63,550 nt of DNA from Alistipes sp. (lineage in GTDB: Bacteria; Bacteroidota; Bacteroidia; Bacteroidales; Rikenellaceae), in NCBI GenBank assembly GCA_017437045.1, contig JAFSBY010000033.1, positions 1 to 63,550 on the forward strand. Direction: 5' to 3'. A program made the translations under genes and the position numbers. Positions 18,269-25,629 of this stretch are shown here, piece after piece (within the stretch, counting starts at the first letter, position 1; every line of letters begins with the position of its first letter). The notes beneath the pieces were generated by a model. It was not told where the DNA came from. It did no database searches and saw nothing but the letters and a program-made list of their open reading frames with translations.

Positions 18269-19699
18269 TTAGTTAAATTCGACCTCCTCGTTCTTCTCAA
18301 CCCACGGGGTGACCTTGAAGTTGAAACTTCCGTCGGTATCGTTGTAGTAGGCGTTGATCGAAACGATGATGTGTTGGTTGCGCAGCTGCTCGCTCATGGG
18401 CGTTACGGCGGCCGTCACGGGGTCCACCACTTTGATCTGGCTGTCGGTCAGCGAGGCCGATTGAGCGGTCAATTCGCGCAGTCGCCAATAGCTCGTGTTG
18501 TTGCTGGTGGTGGAGTAGCTGACCGAACCGTTGTTGTCGCGCAGATAGTATGAGCGGGTGCCGCTTCGATAGGAGATACGGAGGTATCCGCTCGACCAGG
18601 CGAAGGTGAGCGAACTGCCCGACGAAGCGGCCGATGTGGAGCGATAGAAACGATTTCCGGTCGCTACATTGATGATATAGCCGCTGCTTGTGCCGCTGAA
18701 ACGCCACAAGGCGTGCTCCTGCGAGCGCGCATCCTCCAACGCATCCACGACCGCCAATCGGCCATTGCCGTTATCCACCAAATAGCTGCCCGTCGAACGG
18801 TTGCTCAGCGCGTAGGCTTTCGAGGTGCTAATCGCCACGGCATCGGTCCACATAGCACCTCCGACACCGACCTGAAGGCTCATTGTGTAGCTCGGTGCAC
18901 GGTTTTCAAAGAGAGCTGTCTCATAGATGGTCTGCTCGGTGTTGGGCGCAACGACCAGATCTGTGCCATTCGTGTACTCCTCTAACGAGGGCAGCGAACG
19001 ATAGGTCGTCGCGTTTGGAATCGTACCACCGTGGGGGAGCAGGTAGCCCGTCGAGGGGTTGAAATTGCTGAACGAGATCTCCTGAATCTGCATCTCCTGC
19101 TCCGAGTGGTTGAAGAGGCGCACCTCAAACCAGACCACGGGACGCAGCAGGTCGATCTGCTCCGACGAATTGCCGATGCCGATTTCGACCTCCTTAAAGG
19201 CGGTCAGCAGCAGCGGCTCGGAGGTGTGGATTCGGGGCGTTGTCGTCCCGCTCATGGCCGTGAAGAGGGCATCGCGCGTGGCGGTTGTGAAGGTGTCACC
19301 CTGCGCGAGGCTTGCCAGCAGTGTGCGGGCCTCGCTGAGTTGGGCTCGCTCGGTGTTGGCATAGGCATAGATCGTGTAGTTGCCGACGTCGAGGTTCGAG
19401 AAGGTGACCGTCTTGATCGTCTGCTCCGCTCCGGTGAGCCCCGTAAGGTGGCTGATCTCGGAGATGCGTCCCACGGGATTGACCAAGACGAGGCTTAGAT
19501 CCTCCATGCCGCCACCTCCCGCGAGGTTGCCGTCGCCCGGTGTTACGGCCCGTGATGCAGGCGTGGAGGCGATCGTCAGCGTGAGCGACCCGCTACCTTG
19601 TGGCGCAGGAAGGCTCTCCTCCTCCTGCGAACAGGCAAAGAGGGCCACGAGAATCATCCAGCTTGTGAGGAGTTTATAGAGTGTCGGTTGTTGGATCAT
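18269..19699 (-). CDS. Fimbria accessory lipoprotein with a beta-trefoil (ricin-like) insert
   Basis: A 476-residue lipoprotein (signal ending ILVALFAC, followed by SQEEES, an acidic surface-export-like tail). Residues about 35-290 are fimbrillin-like ('SLTLTIASTPASRAVTPGDG', 'LDVGNYTIYAYAN'). Residues about 296-410 differ: ALSNRSTGSYLVDNGNGRL, ALWRFSGTSSGYIINVATGNRFY and SYWRLREL repeat the Q/W-x-F/W pattern of a ricin-type beta-trefoil carbohydrate-binding domain. The C-terminus (HIIVSINAYYNDTDGSFNFKVTPW) returns to a fimbrillin-like ending. It lies between the second fimbrillin gene and the 1026-residue tip candidate, 9-10 bases from each, in one operon. Proposed minor fimbrial subunit with sugar-binding capacity. 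Confidence 0.8.
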   Translation of the reverse strand: MIQQPTLYKLLTSWMILVALFACSQEEESLPAPQGSGSLTLTIASTPASRAVTPGDGNLAGGGGMEDLSLVLVNPVGRISEISHLTGLTGAEQTIKTVTFSNLDVGNYTIYAYANTERAQLSEARTLLASLAQGDTFTTATRDALFTAMSGTTTPRIHTSEPLLLTAFKEVEIGIGNSSEQIDLLRPVVWFEVRLFNHSEQEMQIQEISFSNFNPSTGYLLPHGGTIPNATTYRSLPSLEEYTNGTDLVVAPNTEQTIYETALFENRAPSYTMSLQVGVGGAMWTDAVAISTSKAYALSNRSTGSYLVDNGNGRLAVVDALEDARSQEHALWRFSGTSSGYIINVATGNRFYRSTSAASSGSSLTFAWSSGYLRISYRSGTRSYYLRDNNGSVSYSTTSNNTSYWRLRELTAQSASLTDSQIKVVDPVTAAVTPMSEQLRNQHIIVSINAYYNDTDGSFNFKVTPWVEKNEEVEFN

Positions 19700-19709
19700 C
19701 GCGTCAGCT

Positions 19710-20780
19710 TTATTGGATTACGATATCACCCACCGAGCCGTTCACTTCGTCCCATTCGGTGGTGCGCACCTCGATGTCGAAACGATCGGGTTGCACGGTG
19801 ATTAAATAGATGTATTTGCGGCCGGCACGCCAGACCATTTCGTTGCCCGAGCTGTCGGTCGTGGGGAGCTCGATGGTCATCGTGATCGTGTCGGTCGTGC
19901 CCCAAATCACATCGACGGTGAAGGTGATGCTCGGCTTGGCAATCCCCGCACCGACCACGAGCGATTGGGGTAGGAAGAGGTCAAACTCCTCGGGATAGTC
20001 GTCGATCGAGGCCGGAATGACCCGCCCTTCGGTCGAGGACCATTCGCGCAGACGCTCCGAGTTGAAGATGTTGGTCGGATCGACATAGCTGCGCGAACCC
20101 TCGGTGTAGACCCAATCGTGGGTGACGTCCGGCTCCTGGTCGGTCGAGTCGAAGGGGAGGGCTCCGATGTAGTTCAAACTCGTGAAGAAGAGGTTCTTGA
20201 GGCGGTATTCGCACTCCGAATCCACCGAGCAGAACTTCACGGCCACGGCTGCTAACGTGTGGTGGAATTGCAGGGGTACGGGCTGTCCGTTGTTGCCCGT
20301 CGGACACTCGGTGTAGGCCACCATCAGGTCCTCGTTGCGGGTCAGCATGCTGTACTCCAGCGCCAGCGTGCGCGCCGTAGCCGTTCCCAAGACGGGGGCA
20401 GCAGCCGGCCAATAGGCACGGAACTCATAGCGACCTCCGGGCTGCCAATACTTCACCGGACTGTAGTTCCAGCCCGAGGGCGAGGGGGGCGTGCCGTTGT
20501 AGCTCACCTCCACATTGTGGAAGACCTCGCGGCGATCGCCGGCCTCGTTGTAGATCCAATCGCCATAGACGGCCAGCGGCTGGCTGCGGAACTCCGCTTG
20601 GTCGGTCGCTCCGATCAAGGTCGAGGCACGCCCCTTGACATCCTCGGCCGTGCCAAAGGTGATGGCTTGCGGCTGATCGGGCTGTGGCGTGGGTTCGGGC
20701 ATCTCGTCGCCCGACGATTGGCTACATCCGACCAGCAACAGGGTTGCCAGCAGGCTCACGATGGTCGATCTTTGCAACAT
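19710..20780 (-). CDS. Fimbrillin-family lipoprotein (second subunit)
   Basis: A 356-residue protein from the ATG at 20780 (MLQRSTIVSLLATLLLVGC lipoprotein signal); the frame extends to 20855 but that part is a lysine-rich run before the signal peptide and is unlikely to be translated. After the lipobox come 'ITFGTAEDVKGRASTLIGATDQAEFRSQPLAVYGDW', 'VKYWQPGGRYEFRAYWPAA' and 'LMVAYTECPTGNNGQPVPLQFHHTLAAVAVKF', the standard FimA/Mfa-like fimbrillin pattern, and a final strand 'TTEWDEVNGSVGDIVIQ' of the kind donated to the next subunit. It is the fourth gene of the operon and could be a minor or alternate shaft subunit. Confidence 0.87.
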   Translation of the reverse strand: MLQRSTIVSLLATLLLVGCSQSSGDEMPEPTPQPDQPQAITFGTAEDVKGRASTLIGATDQAEFRSQPLAVYGDWIYNEAGDRREVFHNVEVSYNGTPPSPSGWNYSPVKYWQPGGRYEFRAYWPAAAPVLGTATARTLALEYSMLTRNEDLMVAYTECPTGNNGQPVPLQFHHTLAAVAVKFCSVDSECEYRLKNLFFTSLNYIGALPFDSTDQEPDVTHDWVYTEGSRSYVDPTNIFNSERLREWSSTEGRVIPASIDDYPEEFDLFLPQSLVVGAGIAKPSITFTVDVIWGTTDTITMTIELPTTDSSGNEMVWRAGRKYIYLITVQPDRFDIEVRTTEWDEVNGSVGDIVIQ

Positions 20781-20896
20781 AGCGTTGGGTTGTGGTTTCT
20801 TCTTTTTTTTGTTTTTAGGGAGCAGGGTGGGGATCAACCCGCCCTGCCCAAACAACTGCCCTCATCGCTTGGAGGGGCAGCATAGGTCGCGCTCGA

Positions 20897-22015
20897 TTAG
20901 AGCGAAATGACACCGTTTACATCCTCCCAATCAACTACGGCAGGAGCGAAGTGGATCTCATCACCCACGGGGTCGATCTCGATCGTGTAGATGATGTTCT
21001 TGCCCATCTCCCAAGCCGGAACAGCCGGGAAATCGTTGAAGAACTTCGTAGCCGAGTACTCCTTCGTGCCCACCTGAGCTCCGGGAGCGGTCGTTACGAT
21101 CGTGTAGTCGATCGTGATCTTCTGCATCTGGGCAGCCAGTGCCTGCGGCAGGATGAAGTAACCCTCGGCGAGGTCGGTCATACCGGCACCATAGGTACGA
21201 GCCGTCGTGGTCAGCGCCTGATCGAAGGTCCACGTCTTGCTCGTCGTCGAGCTGGTGTTCGACCATACGTTGTAGGGAATCGTCGAGATCGTGTTCGTCC
21301 ACTGAACGGTCGTAGCACCTGCATCGTGTACGTTGGTCGTCTTCATCGTCACGCTACCCTCATCATAGATGTTCTCGATCGTGATCTTGTTCACCGTGAT
21401 AGCCCAGCTCGTCACGGCGTCGGGCGACTCGTCGGCGTTGTTCATGCGGAAGGCCTTCACGCGGAAGTTCAACTTCGCCAGTGCGTGGTGGAAGAGCGTC
21501 GGCACACCTACGAAACCGTAGTTAACCGTGTTGGCCGTCTGCTGCATCGCCTTGTCCGAGTAGAGCAGGTCAACCGGCTGCGAGGCGTCTACCTTGAAGC
21601 CCTCATACTTGATCGTCTGCTGCGTGTCGTCGTCGCTGATCTTGGGAACAGCCGGCGAGGTTGCATCCTCGTTGTAGGGAGCATAGCTGATGAAATCGAG
21701 GTGACCCTGCGTAGGCCAGTAGTAGGTCTCACCCTTGGCAGCCCAATACGAGGTCGTACCGCTCACCTTGTTGATGATCTCGGCGTTGTTGATGAAGATC
21801 GAGTGACCGGCCGTCAGGTTGTTCTCGTAGTAGGCATAGGTACCGAAGCTCTGGTCGGTCGGGAATGCCACCTCGGCACGCGACGACGTCGGCTTGTACT
21901 TGGCCACCTCAAAGGTGATCTCCTGATTGGTCGAAGCCTTGTCGGCTCCCTCTTCCTTCGTACAGCTCGTGAATGCTACACCCACGACAGCTGCTAAAAA
22001 CAGAAGTTTTTTCAT
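20897..22015 (-). CDS. Major fimbrillin-like protein (FimA/Mfa1-like)
   Basis: A 372-residue lipoprotein precursor (signal MKKLLFLAAVVGVAFTSC). The body follows the Bacteroidales fimbrillin pattern: 'ITFEVAKYKPTSSRAEVAFPTDQSFGTYAYY', 'YWPTQGHLDFISYAPYN', 'VPTLFHHALAKLNFRVKAF', 'GYFILPQAL', and the C-terminal strand 'PAVVDWEDVNGVISL'. Such precursors are lipidated, exported and cleaved by a gingipain-like protease before strand-exchange assembly. Its highly biased codon use (many GTC/ACC/CTC on this strand) and its position just after the anchor gene suggest that it is the main shaft subunit. It is separated from the anchor gene by 75 bases without an obvious promoter. Confidence 0.9.
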   Translation of the reverse strand: MKKLLFLAAVVGVAFTSCTKEEGADKASTNQEITFEVAKYKPTSSRAEVAFPTDQSFGTYAYYENNLTAGHSIFINNAEIINKVSGTTSYWAAKGETYYWPTQGHLDFISYAPYNEDATSPAVPKISDDDTQQTIKYEGFKVDASQPVDLLYSDKAMQQTANTVNYGFVGVPTLFHHALAKLNFRVKAFRMNNADESPDAVTSWAITVNKITIENIYDEGSVTMKTTNVHDAGATTVQWTNTISTIPYNVWSNTSSTTSKTWTFDQALTTTARTYGAGMTDLAEGYFILPQALAAQMQKITIDYTIVTTAPGAQVGTKEYSATKFFNDFPAVPAWEMGKNIIYTIEIDPVGDEIHFAPAVVDWEDVNGVISL

Positions 22016-22090
22016 GCTAAAAAAAATTAAGTGATTGAGTGTTAATGAAATTGTGTTAATTAGGTGATTTTATGTTTCGTATGTTTCGTT

Positions 22091-23140
22091 TTATCCTTTG
22101 GGACCGATCGGAATCACCTCCTCGATGTCGTCCCAGTCGTCCACCTCGGGGTTGAAACCGCCGCCACCCGAGTCGGGATAGACCGGTACGGGGATCTCCC
22201 ACACCTCGTCGATCAGTAGCCAATGGCGTAGGCGGGCATCCTCGGTGGCAAAGATCGGCTCCATGTCGATCACCTTCTGGTGGGTCTTGCCATCGCGGGT
22301 CAGGATGCTCAACACGGCTCGCAGATCGCTATGCCTGTCGGGCAGCTTGCCGAAGGTGTTGAAGGTGGCGCACAGCACATCCTGATTCTGATCCTCGATG
22401 CGCGGGTCGGTGCTCTTCTTCATCTCGAAATAGACGGCTACCGACTCTTGGTCGATTCGCTCGTTGCTACCGAAGCGGTTGCCCGGAGCCAGCCCCGACA
22501 AGGTGGCCACACCGGCGGCGTTGGCTGCCATGTGTTCGGGCCCCGAGATGCGAATTTGTATATAATAGGTATCGACCACCGTATGGGCATCCAGGTCGAT
22601 GCGCAGGAGGTCGTGGTGCGGTCGTACGGTGAGCAACTCTTGGCGTGCCACCATCAGGTGGTCGGGCTGATAGACAATCTTGCCCACCTCGTCGGCGCGC
22701 GTGCCAAAGCGGCTGTAGAGTTTCTCGGGGATCTCCTGCGTGTAGCCGTAGATCGTTGCGTAGCTCTCTTGGTCGGTTACCTGGATTGTCTCTAAGTCGA
22801 AGTTGTAGTTCAGCAGGCGGTACTCGCCCGGCGAGAGTTGGATGGCGGCACCCAGCGTCTCGTAGCCGCGTTCGTCGATCGTGTAGTTGGTCAGCATGCC
22901 CTGCGAGAGGATCGGCTGGCCCGAAGGGTCGTAGATCAAGGAGCGCACCGCCTCCGAAGTGATCACAGGGGCCTCGATCGCGGGGTTGTAGATGTTGCAG
23001 GTTACGTTGTTGATCCCCTCGGTCACTAAGTGCACGTTGAGCAAGGCTGCATCCTCGGGGTCGGTCAGCGGACGACGGTGGCAAGCCGTCAGGAGCAGGG
23101 TCGCAAGGAGCGAGGCGATGAACAGACTACGGCGTATCAT
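22091..23140 (-). CDS. Fimbria anchor lipoprotein (DUF5119 / FimB-Mfa2-like)
   Basis: A 349-residue lipoprotein (signal SLLATLLLTAC). The sequence 'ALLNVHLVTEGINNVTCNIYNP', 'SGQPILSQGMLTNYTIDERGYETLGAAIQLSPGEYRLLNYNFDLE' and 'RHWLLIDEVWEIPVP' is typical of DUF5119 proteins that replace FimB/Mfa2 as outer-membrane anchors and length regulators in gut Bacteroidales. After the lipid Cys the residues are HRRPLTDPED, not an acidic export tail, so an orientation different from the shaft subunits is possible. Its start overlaps the stop of the upstream DUF3575 gene by four bases (ATGA), so the two are translationally coupled. Confidence 0.85.
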   Translation of the reverse strand: MIRRSLFIASLLATLLLTACHRRPLTDPEDAALLNVHLVTEGINNVTCNIYNPAIEAPVITSEAVRSLIYDPSGQPILSQGMLTNYTIDERGYETLGAAIQLSPGEYRLLNYNFDLETIQVTDQESYATIYGYTQEIPEKLYSRFGTRADEVGKIVYQPDHLMVARQELLTVRPHHDLLRIDLDAHTVVDTYYIQIRISGPEHMAANAAGVATLSGLAPGNRFGSNERIDQESVAVYFEMKKSTDPRIEDQNQDVLCATFNTFGKLPDRHSDLRAVLSILTRDGKTHQKVIDMEPIFATEDARLRHWLLIDEVWEIPVPVYPDSGGGGFNPEVDDWDDIEEVIPIGPKG

Positions 23141-24372
23141 CGGCGACCTCCTTTCTTCTTATAGGGGATTTGCAACGGCCACACGAGCGCAATTTTGGCC
23201 TTCGTCGGGCCAAAGTAGCTCTTGCGTCCCTGGTCGTAGTGGTCGCGCCACAGCTCGCTGTAGTCGTCGGCCGGGAAGTAGTGGCGGTAGGCGGTCGAAA
23301 GGTAGCCCACCGAGATCGAAAACTCCAGGTTGAAACGGCGCGAGAGGCGCATCGAGTAGCCGTAGGTGATACCTGCCGACCAAAACTCGCCCTGATAGCA
23401 GGCGTCGTAGTCGCGCTGGAAGTCGTATTTGCCCGACATGGCGTAGCCACCCAAGAAGTGGCCTTGCAGTTTGTGGGCGTGGTAGTAGTTGTCGCGGAAG
23501 TAGTAGCGACCCTCGATGCCCATCTCCCACAATTGCAGACAATATTTGTTGCCGCTCTCCCACCACGGGAAGAGATCCTCGACAGCCACCGACCAATGGC
23601 GACCAATGGGCACCTCGACCTCGAAGTTGAGCGCCGTGACGGCATCGTAGAGGAGGTTGGTTTTGAGGGCCACGGTGAGCGTGTCGCGTTGCGGGAGGGG
23701 CGGACGTTGGAACAGTTCGTGCGGGAAGGTGCGCGGGCCCATGTCGGCCTCTTTGAGCTCAAAGGCGGGCACCTCGACCGAAGGGGTTCGCTCGATGGCA
23801 CGATAATAGACCACGCAGATCATCGAGTTGCGGATCAGCGGGTAGTAGGTGCGGTAGAGGTAGCGATAGACCGGATCCTCCGTGATGCGGCGTTTGCGGG
23901 TCTCGATCGAGATCGTACGGTCGTCGATGATCTTCAGCACGCGGTCGATCGAGCTGTTTTTGAGCCGTTGGTCGGTGCGGACATATTCGCGCAGCTGGCT
24001 CCACGACTCACCGTCGGGATTGACCGAGAGGCGATCCGTCAGGGCGGGGTAGCGGCGCATCATCTCTTTGCGCATCGTGGCGGCACGACGAGCCGAGAGG
24101 TTTTGGTTGTAATACCAGGGGCCTTCGGGCGATGATTGGGAGATGATGACCACCGAGTCGATGCGCGAAAGGCCGATCGAGTCGATGCGGCGATCCAACG
24201 CCTGCAAAGCGCGGTCATTGCCCAGGTAGAGGGTATCGAGTTTTGAGCGATCCCAGCGGAAGTGGATTTCGGTCGTCAGACTGTCGGTTTCGATACGCGA
24301 TTGTTGGGCTGTCGAGTGGTTGATCCACCCCAGCAATCCGAACAGCAGCAAGTATTTCATCAATCTCGCCAT
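23137..24372 (-). CDS. DUF3575 / OmpA-like outer-membrane protein heading the fimbria operon
   Basis: From ATG 24372 the product is 411 residues (an alternative ATG at 24360 gives MKYLLLFGLLGWINHSTAQ as signal peptide). Residues about 35-190 look OmpA-like ('TEIHFRWDRSKLDTLYLGNDRALQALDRRIDSI', 'LSARRAATMRKEM'). The C-terminal half is a DUF3575 beta-barrel: 'LTVALKTNLLYDAVTALNFEVEVPIGRHWSVAVEDLFPWW', repeated aromatic strands and the end 'AKIALVWPLQIPYKKKGG'. DUF3575 proteins regularly head fimbria operons in Bacteroidales. The open frame continues upstream to 24516, but that part has no signal peptide and contains a hairpin, so it is read as 5' leader. The function may be peptidoglycan attachment or assembly support. 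Confidence 0.85.
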   Translation of the reverse strand: MARLMKYLLLFGLLGWINHSTAQQSRIETDSLTTEIHFRWDRSKLDTLYLGNDRALQALDRRIDSIGLSRIDSVVIISQSSPEGPWYYNQNLSARRAATMRKEMMRRYPALTDRLSVNPDGESWSQLREYVRTDQRLKNSSIDRVLKIIDDRTISIETRKRRITEDPVYRYLYRTYYPLIRNSMICVVYYRAIERTPSVEVPAFELKEADMGPRTFPHELFQRPPLPQRDTLTVALKTNLLYDAVTALNFEVEVPIGRHWSVAVEDLFPWWESGNKYCLQLWEMGIEGRYYFRDNYYHAHKLQGHFLGGYAMSGKYDFQRDYDACYQGEFWSAGITYGYSMRLSRRFNLEFSISVGYLSTAYRHYFPADDYSELWRDHYDQGRKSYFGPTKAKIALVWPLQIPYKKKGGRR

Positions 24373-24493
24373 TTCGTATAACCTAAACGACCTAAAATAG
24401 TGTACTTTTTTATGCGTCTGTTTGCCGGCCGAATCACCTCCGAGAAGGGCCTTCAGGCCCTTTAGCGGATGAAAAGAGCAAATCGGCACAATG

Positions 24494-24501
24494 CAAATAT
24501 A
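24494..24501 (-). promoter_or_regulatory. -7 element of the fimbria operon
   Basis: Reverse complement reads TATATTTG; no TTTG at the normal distance was found. Leader would run from about 24488 to 24373 and contains the AAGGGCC/GGCCCTT hairpin. Confidence 0.5.
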
Positions 24502-24842
24502 ACAAGAAGTTGTCAATAAAAAATGGGTTTTGGCATAATTTTTTCGTGCGCGCGTGATGTTTTGTTTCGTTTTTATTGTAAATTGTTGATAAACAACCGT
24601 TTAGGGGGGGTAATTTTAAGAGCTGCAAGAGGTGGAAAGGGGGGGCAAAATGATTCAAAATATCCTTTTTTGTTTGGGGCGGAATTTGCGGGCTGCTTGC
24701 GCTTCTCGTTGAGCCTTTTGGGGAGGAGGTTAGGGCACTCCCGATCGACCGATAGATTGCTGCAACGTGGGTCGTGGAGGGCCTCTGCGAAGCAGGGTGG
24801 CAGATAAATCCGAAAAGATTTTCTTTTTCGCTGTTTTTGTTG

Positions 24843-24850
24843 TATCTTTG
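24843..24850 (+). promoter_or_regulatory. -7 element of the pqqD-like gene
   Basis: TATCTTTG, 6 bases before the ATG at 24857; initiation would fall on or next to the ATG, so the message may be nearly leaderless. Confidence 0.55.
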
Positions 24851-24856
24851 CGACCT

Positions 24857-25123
24857 ATGAAGATTCGATCCGCTTGTAAAGTTCGTGAAATGGCTGGGGA
24901 GCACATCGTGGTGATGCCCGGAACCTATGGCGTTGATATGACGCGCGTTATTTCGCTCAATGCCTCGTCGCTCGTGTTGTGGGAGGCTTTGGCCGGTAGC
25001 GATTTTGAGCTGGCTGATGTGGTTCGCGTGCTGACGGACCATTACGAGGTCGATCAGGCAACGGCCGAGCGTGATGCGGCGGCGTGGATCGAACAACTCA
25101 AACAGTGTGGTGTGGTCGAGTAA
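24857..25123 (+). CDS. PqqD-like small protein (RiPP-recognition-element fold)
   Basis: An 88-residue protein of the PqqD family, whose winged-helix fold binds peptide precursors in RiPP pathways. 'VDMTRVISLNASSLVLWEAL', 'FELADVVRVLTDHYEVDQATAERDAAAWIEQLKQCGVVE' follows the family pattern (hydrophobic strand, L-N-x-S/T-A, D/E-V, Y-x-V-D, D at the helix start). No PQQ or radical-SAM enzyme gene and no precursor peptide gene is nearby, so a classical peptide-modification role is unsupported. The frame is open upstream, but ATG 24857 directly follows a -7 element. It is followed after 12 bases by the Cys/His-rich small protein and may share its transcript. Confidence 0.82.
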   Translation: MKIRSACKVREMAGEHIVVMPGTYGVDMTRVISLNASSLVLWEALAGSDFELADVVRVLTDHYEVDQATAERDAAAWIEQLKQCGVVE

Positions 25124-25135
25124 AAGGGTGGCAGG

Positions 25136-25558
25136 ATGCAAAGACGACGTTACATAGCCATGTTGCTCGCTGCGGTCTATTTGTGGACCGTGGGAGGTAT
25201 GGCCTTTGCGTTGTTGTACTGCCCGTGTCAGTCGCACCATGCAAAGAGTCCCTGCTGTGAGGGCGGTTGTCATCATGTGCACCAATGTGCCCCGCAGAAC
25301 GATTGTCTGCACTATACGGCCGATTGTTATTGCGATCGCCATGCGAATACGCAGATTCTCTATACCTACGTGGGCGATGATGAGGTGCGTCGCATGGTGT
25401 CGGTGCTCCTCGTGACCGAGGCTCTCTATGGTGAGCCGACGGTGAGTGACGGCTGGCAGGTCGCTGTGCAATTGGATCGGGCAGGGCCGCCTATCTTGCC
25501 CCTGTTGGCGGGCTACTATACCGCCCGCTCGCTACGAGCACCTCCCGTAATGGCATAA
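25136..25558 (+). CDS. Cys/His-rich small membrane-anchored protein upstream of a TonB receptor
   Basis: A 140-residue protein of no family I can name with confidence. It opens with one hydrophobic segment (IAMLLAAVYLWTVGGMAFALLY) that may be a signal anchor or uncleaved signal. It is followed by a dense metal-ligand-like cluster within about residues 28-65: CPCQSHHAKSPCCEGGCHH, HQCAPQNDCLHY and DCYCDRH. The C-terminus ends RSLRAPPV, an ending seen in short periplasmic proteins next to metal-linked TonB receptors in Bacteroidota. Position directly before a TonB-dependent receptor with a His-rich loop and a CxxC heavy-metal protein points to metal binding or transfer. That role is an inference. 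Confidence 0.75.
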   Translation: MQRRRYIAMLLAAVYLWTVGGMAFALLYCPCQSHHAKSPCCEGGCHHVHQCAPQNDCLHYTADCYCDRHANTQILYTYVGDDEVRRMVSVLLVTEALYGEPTVSDGWQVAVQLDRAGPPILPLLAGYYTARSLRAPPVMA

Positions 25559-25629
25559 AACACCTTGACGGTTGCCGATCAGATCGGTCACCGCTCCATG
25601 TTTTTATGTTCCATTATGCGAAGAAATCT

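Larger units (their letters stand above)
24373..24856. other. Divergent intergenic region between fimbria operon and pqqD-like gene
   Basis: On the minus strand there is a -7 element TATATTTG at 24501-24494 (fimbria operon, leader about 115 bases) and a hairpin AAGGGCC / GGCCCTT at 24445-24462 within that leader. On the plus strand a TATCTTTG -7 element lies at 24843-24850. Between 24540 and 24830 I see G-rich runs (for example 24604-24610 and 24650-24656) but no gene, RNA motif or repeat I recognise. Confidence 0.6.

Noticed and set aside
24373-24516. N-terminal extension of the DUF3575 gene up to 24516
   Set aside because: It starts upstream of the presumed transcription start, contains a hairpin and places a normal signal peptide 48 residues inside the protein.
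25575-25587. Small palindrome CCGATC-A-GATCGG before the TonB receptor as an operator
   Set aside because: Only 6-bp arms and within an operon gap without a promoter; expected by chance at this base composition.
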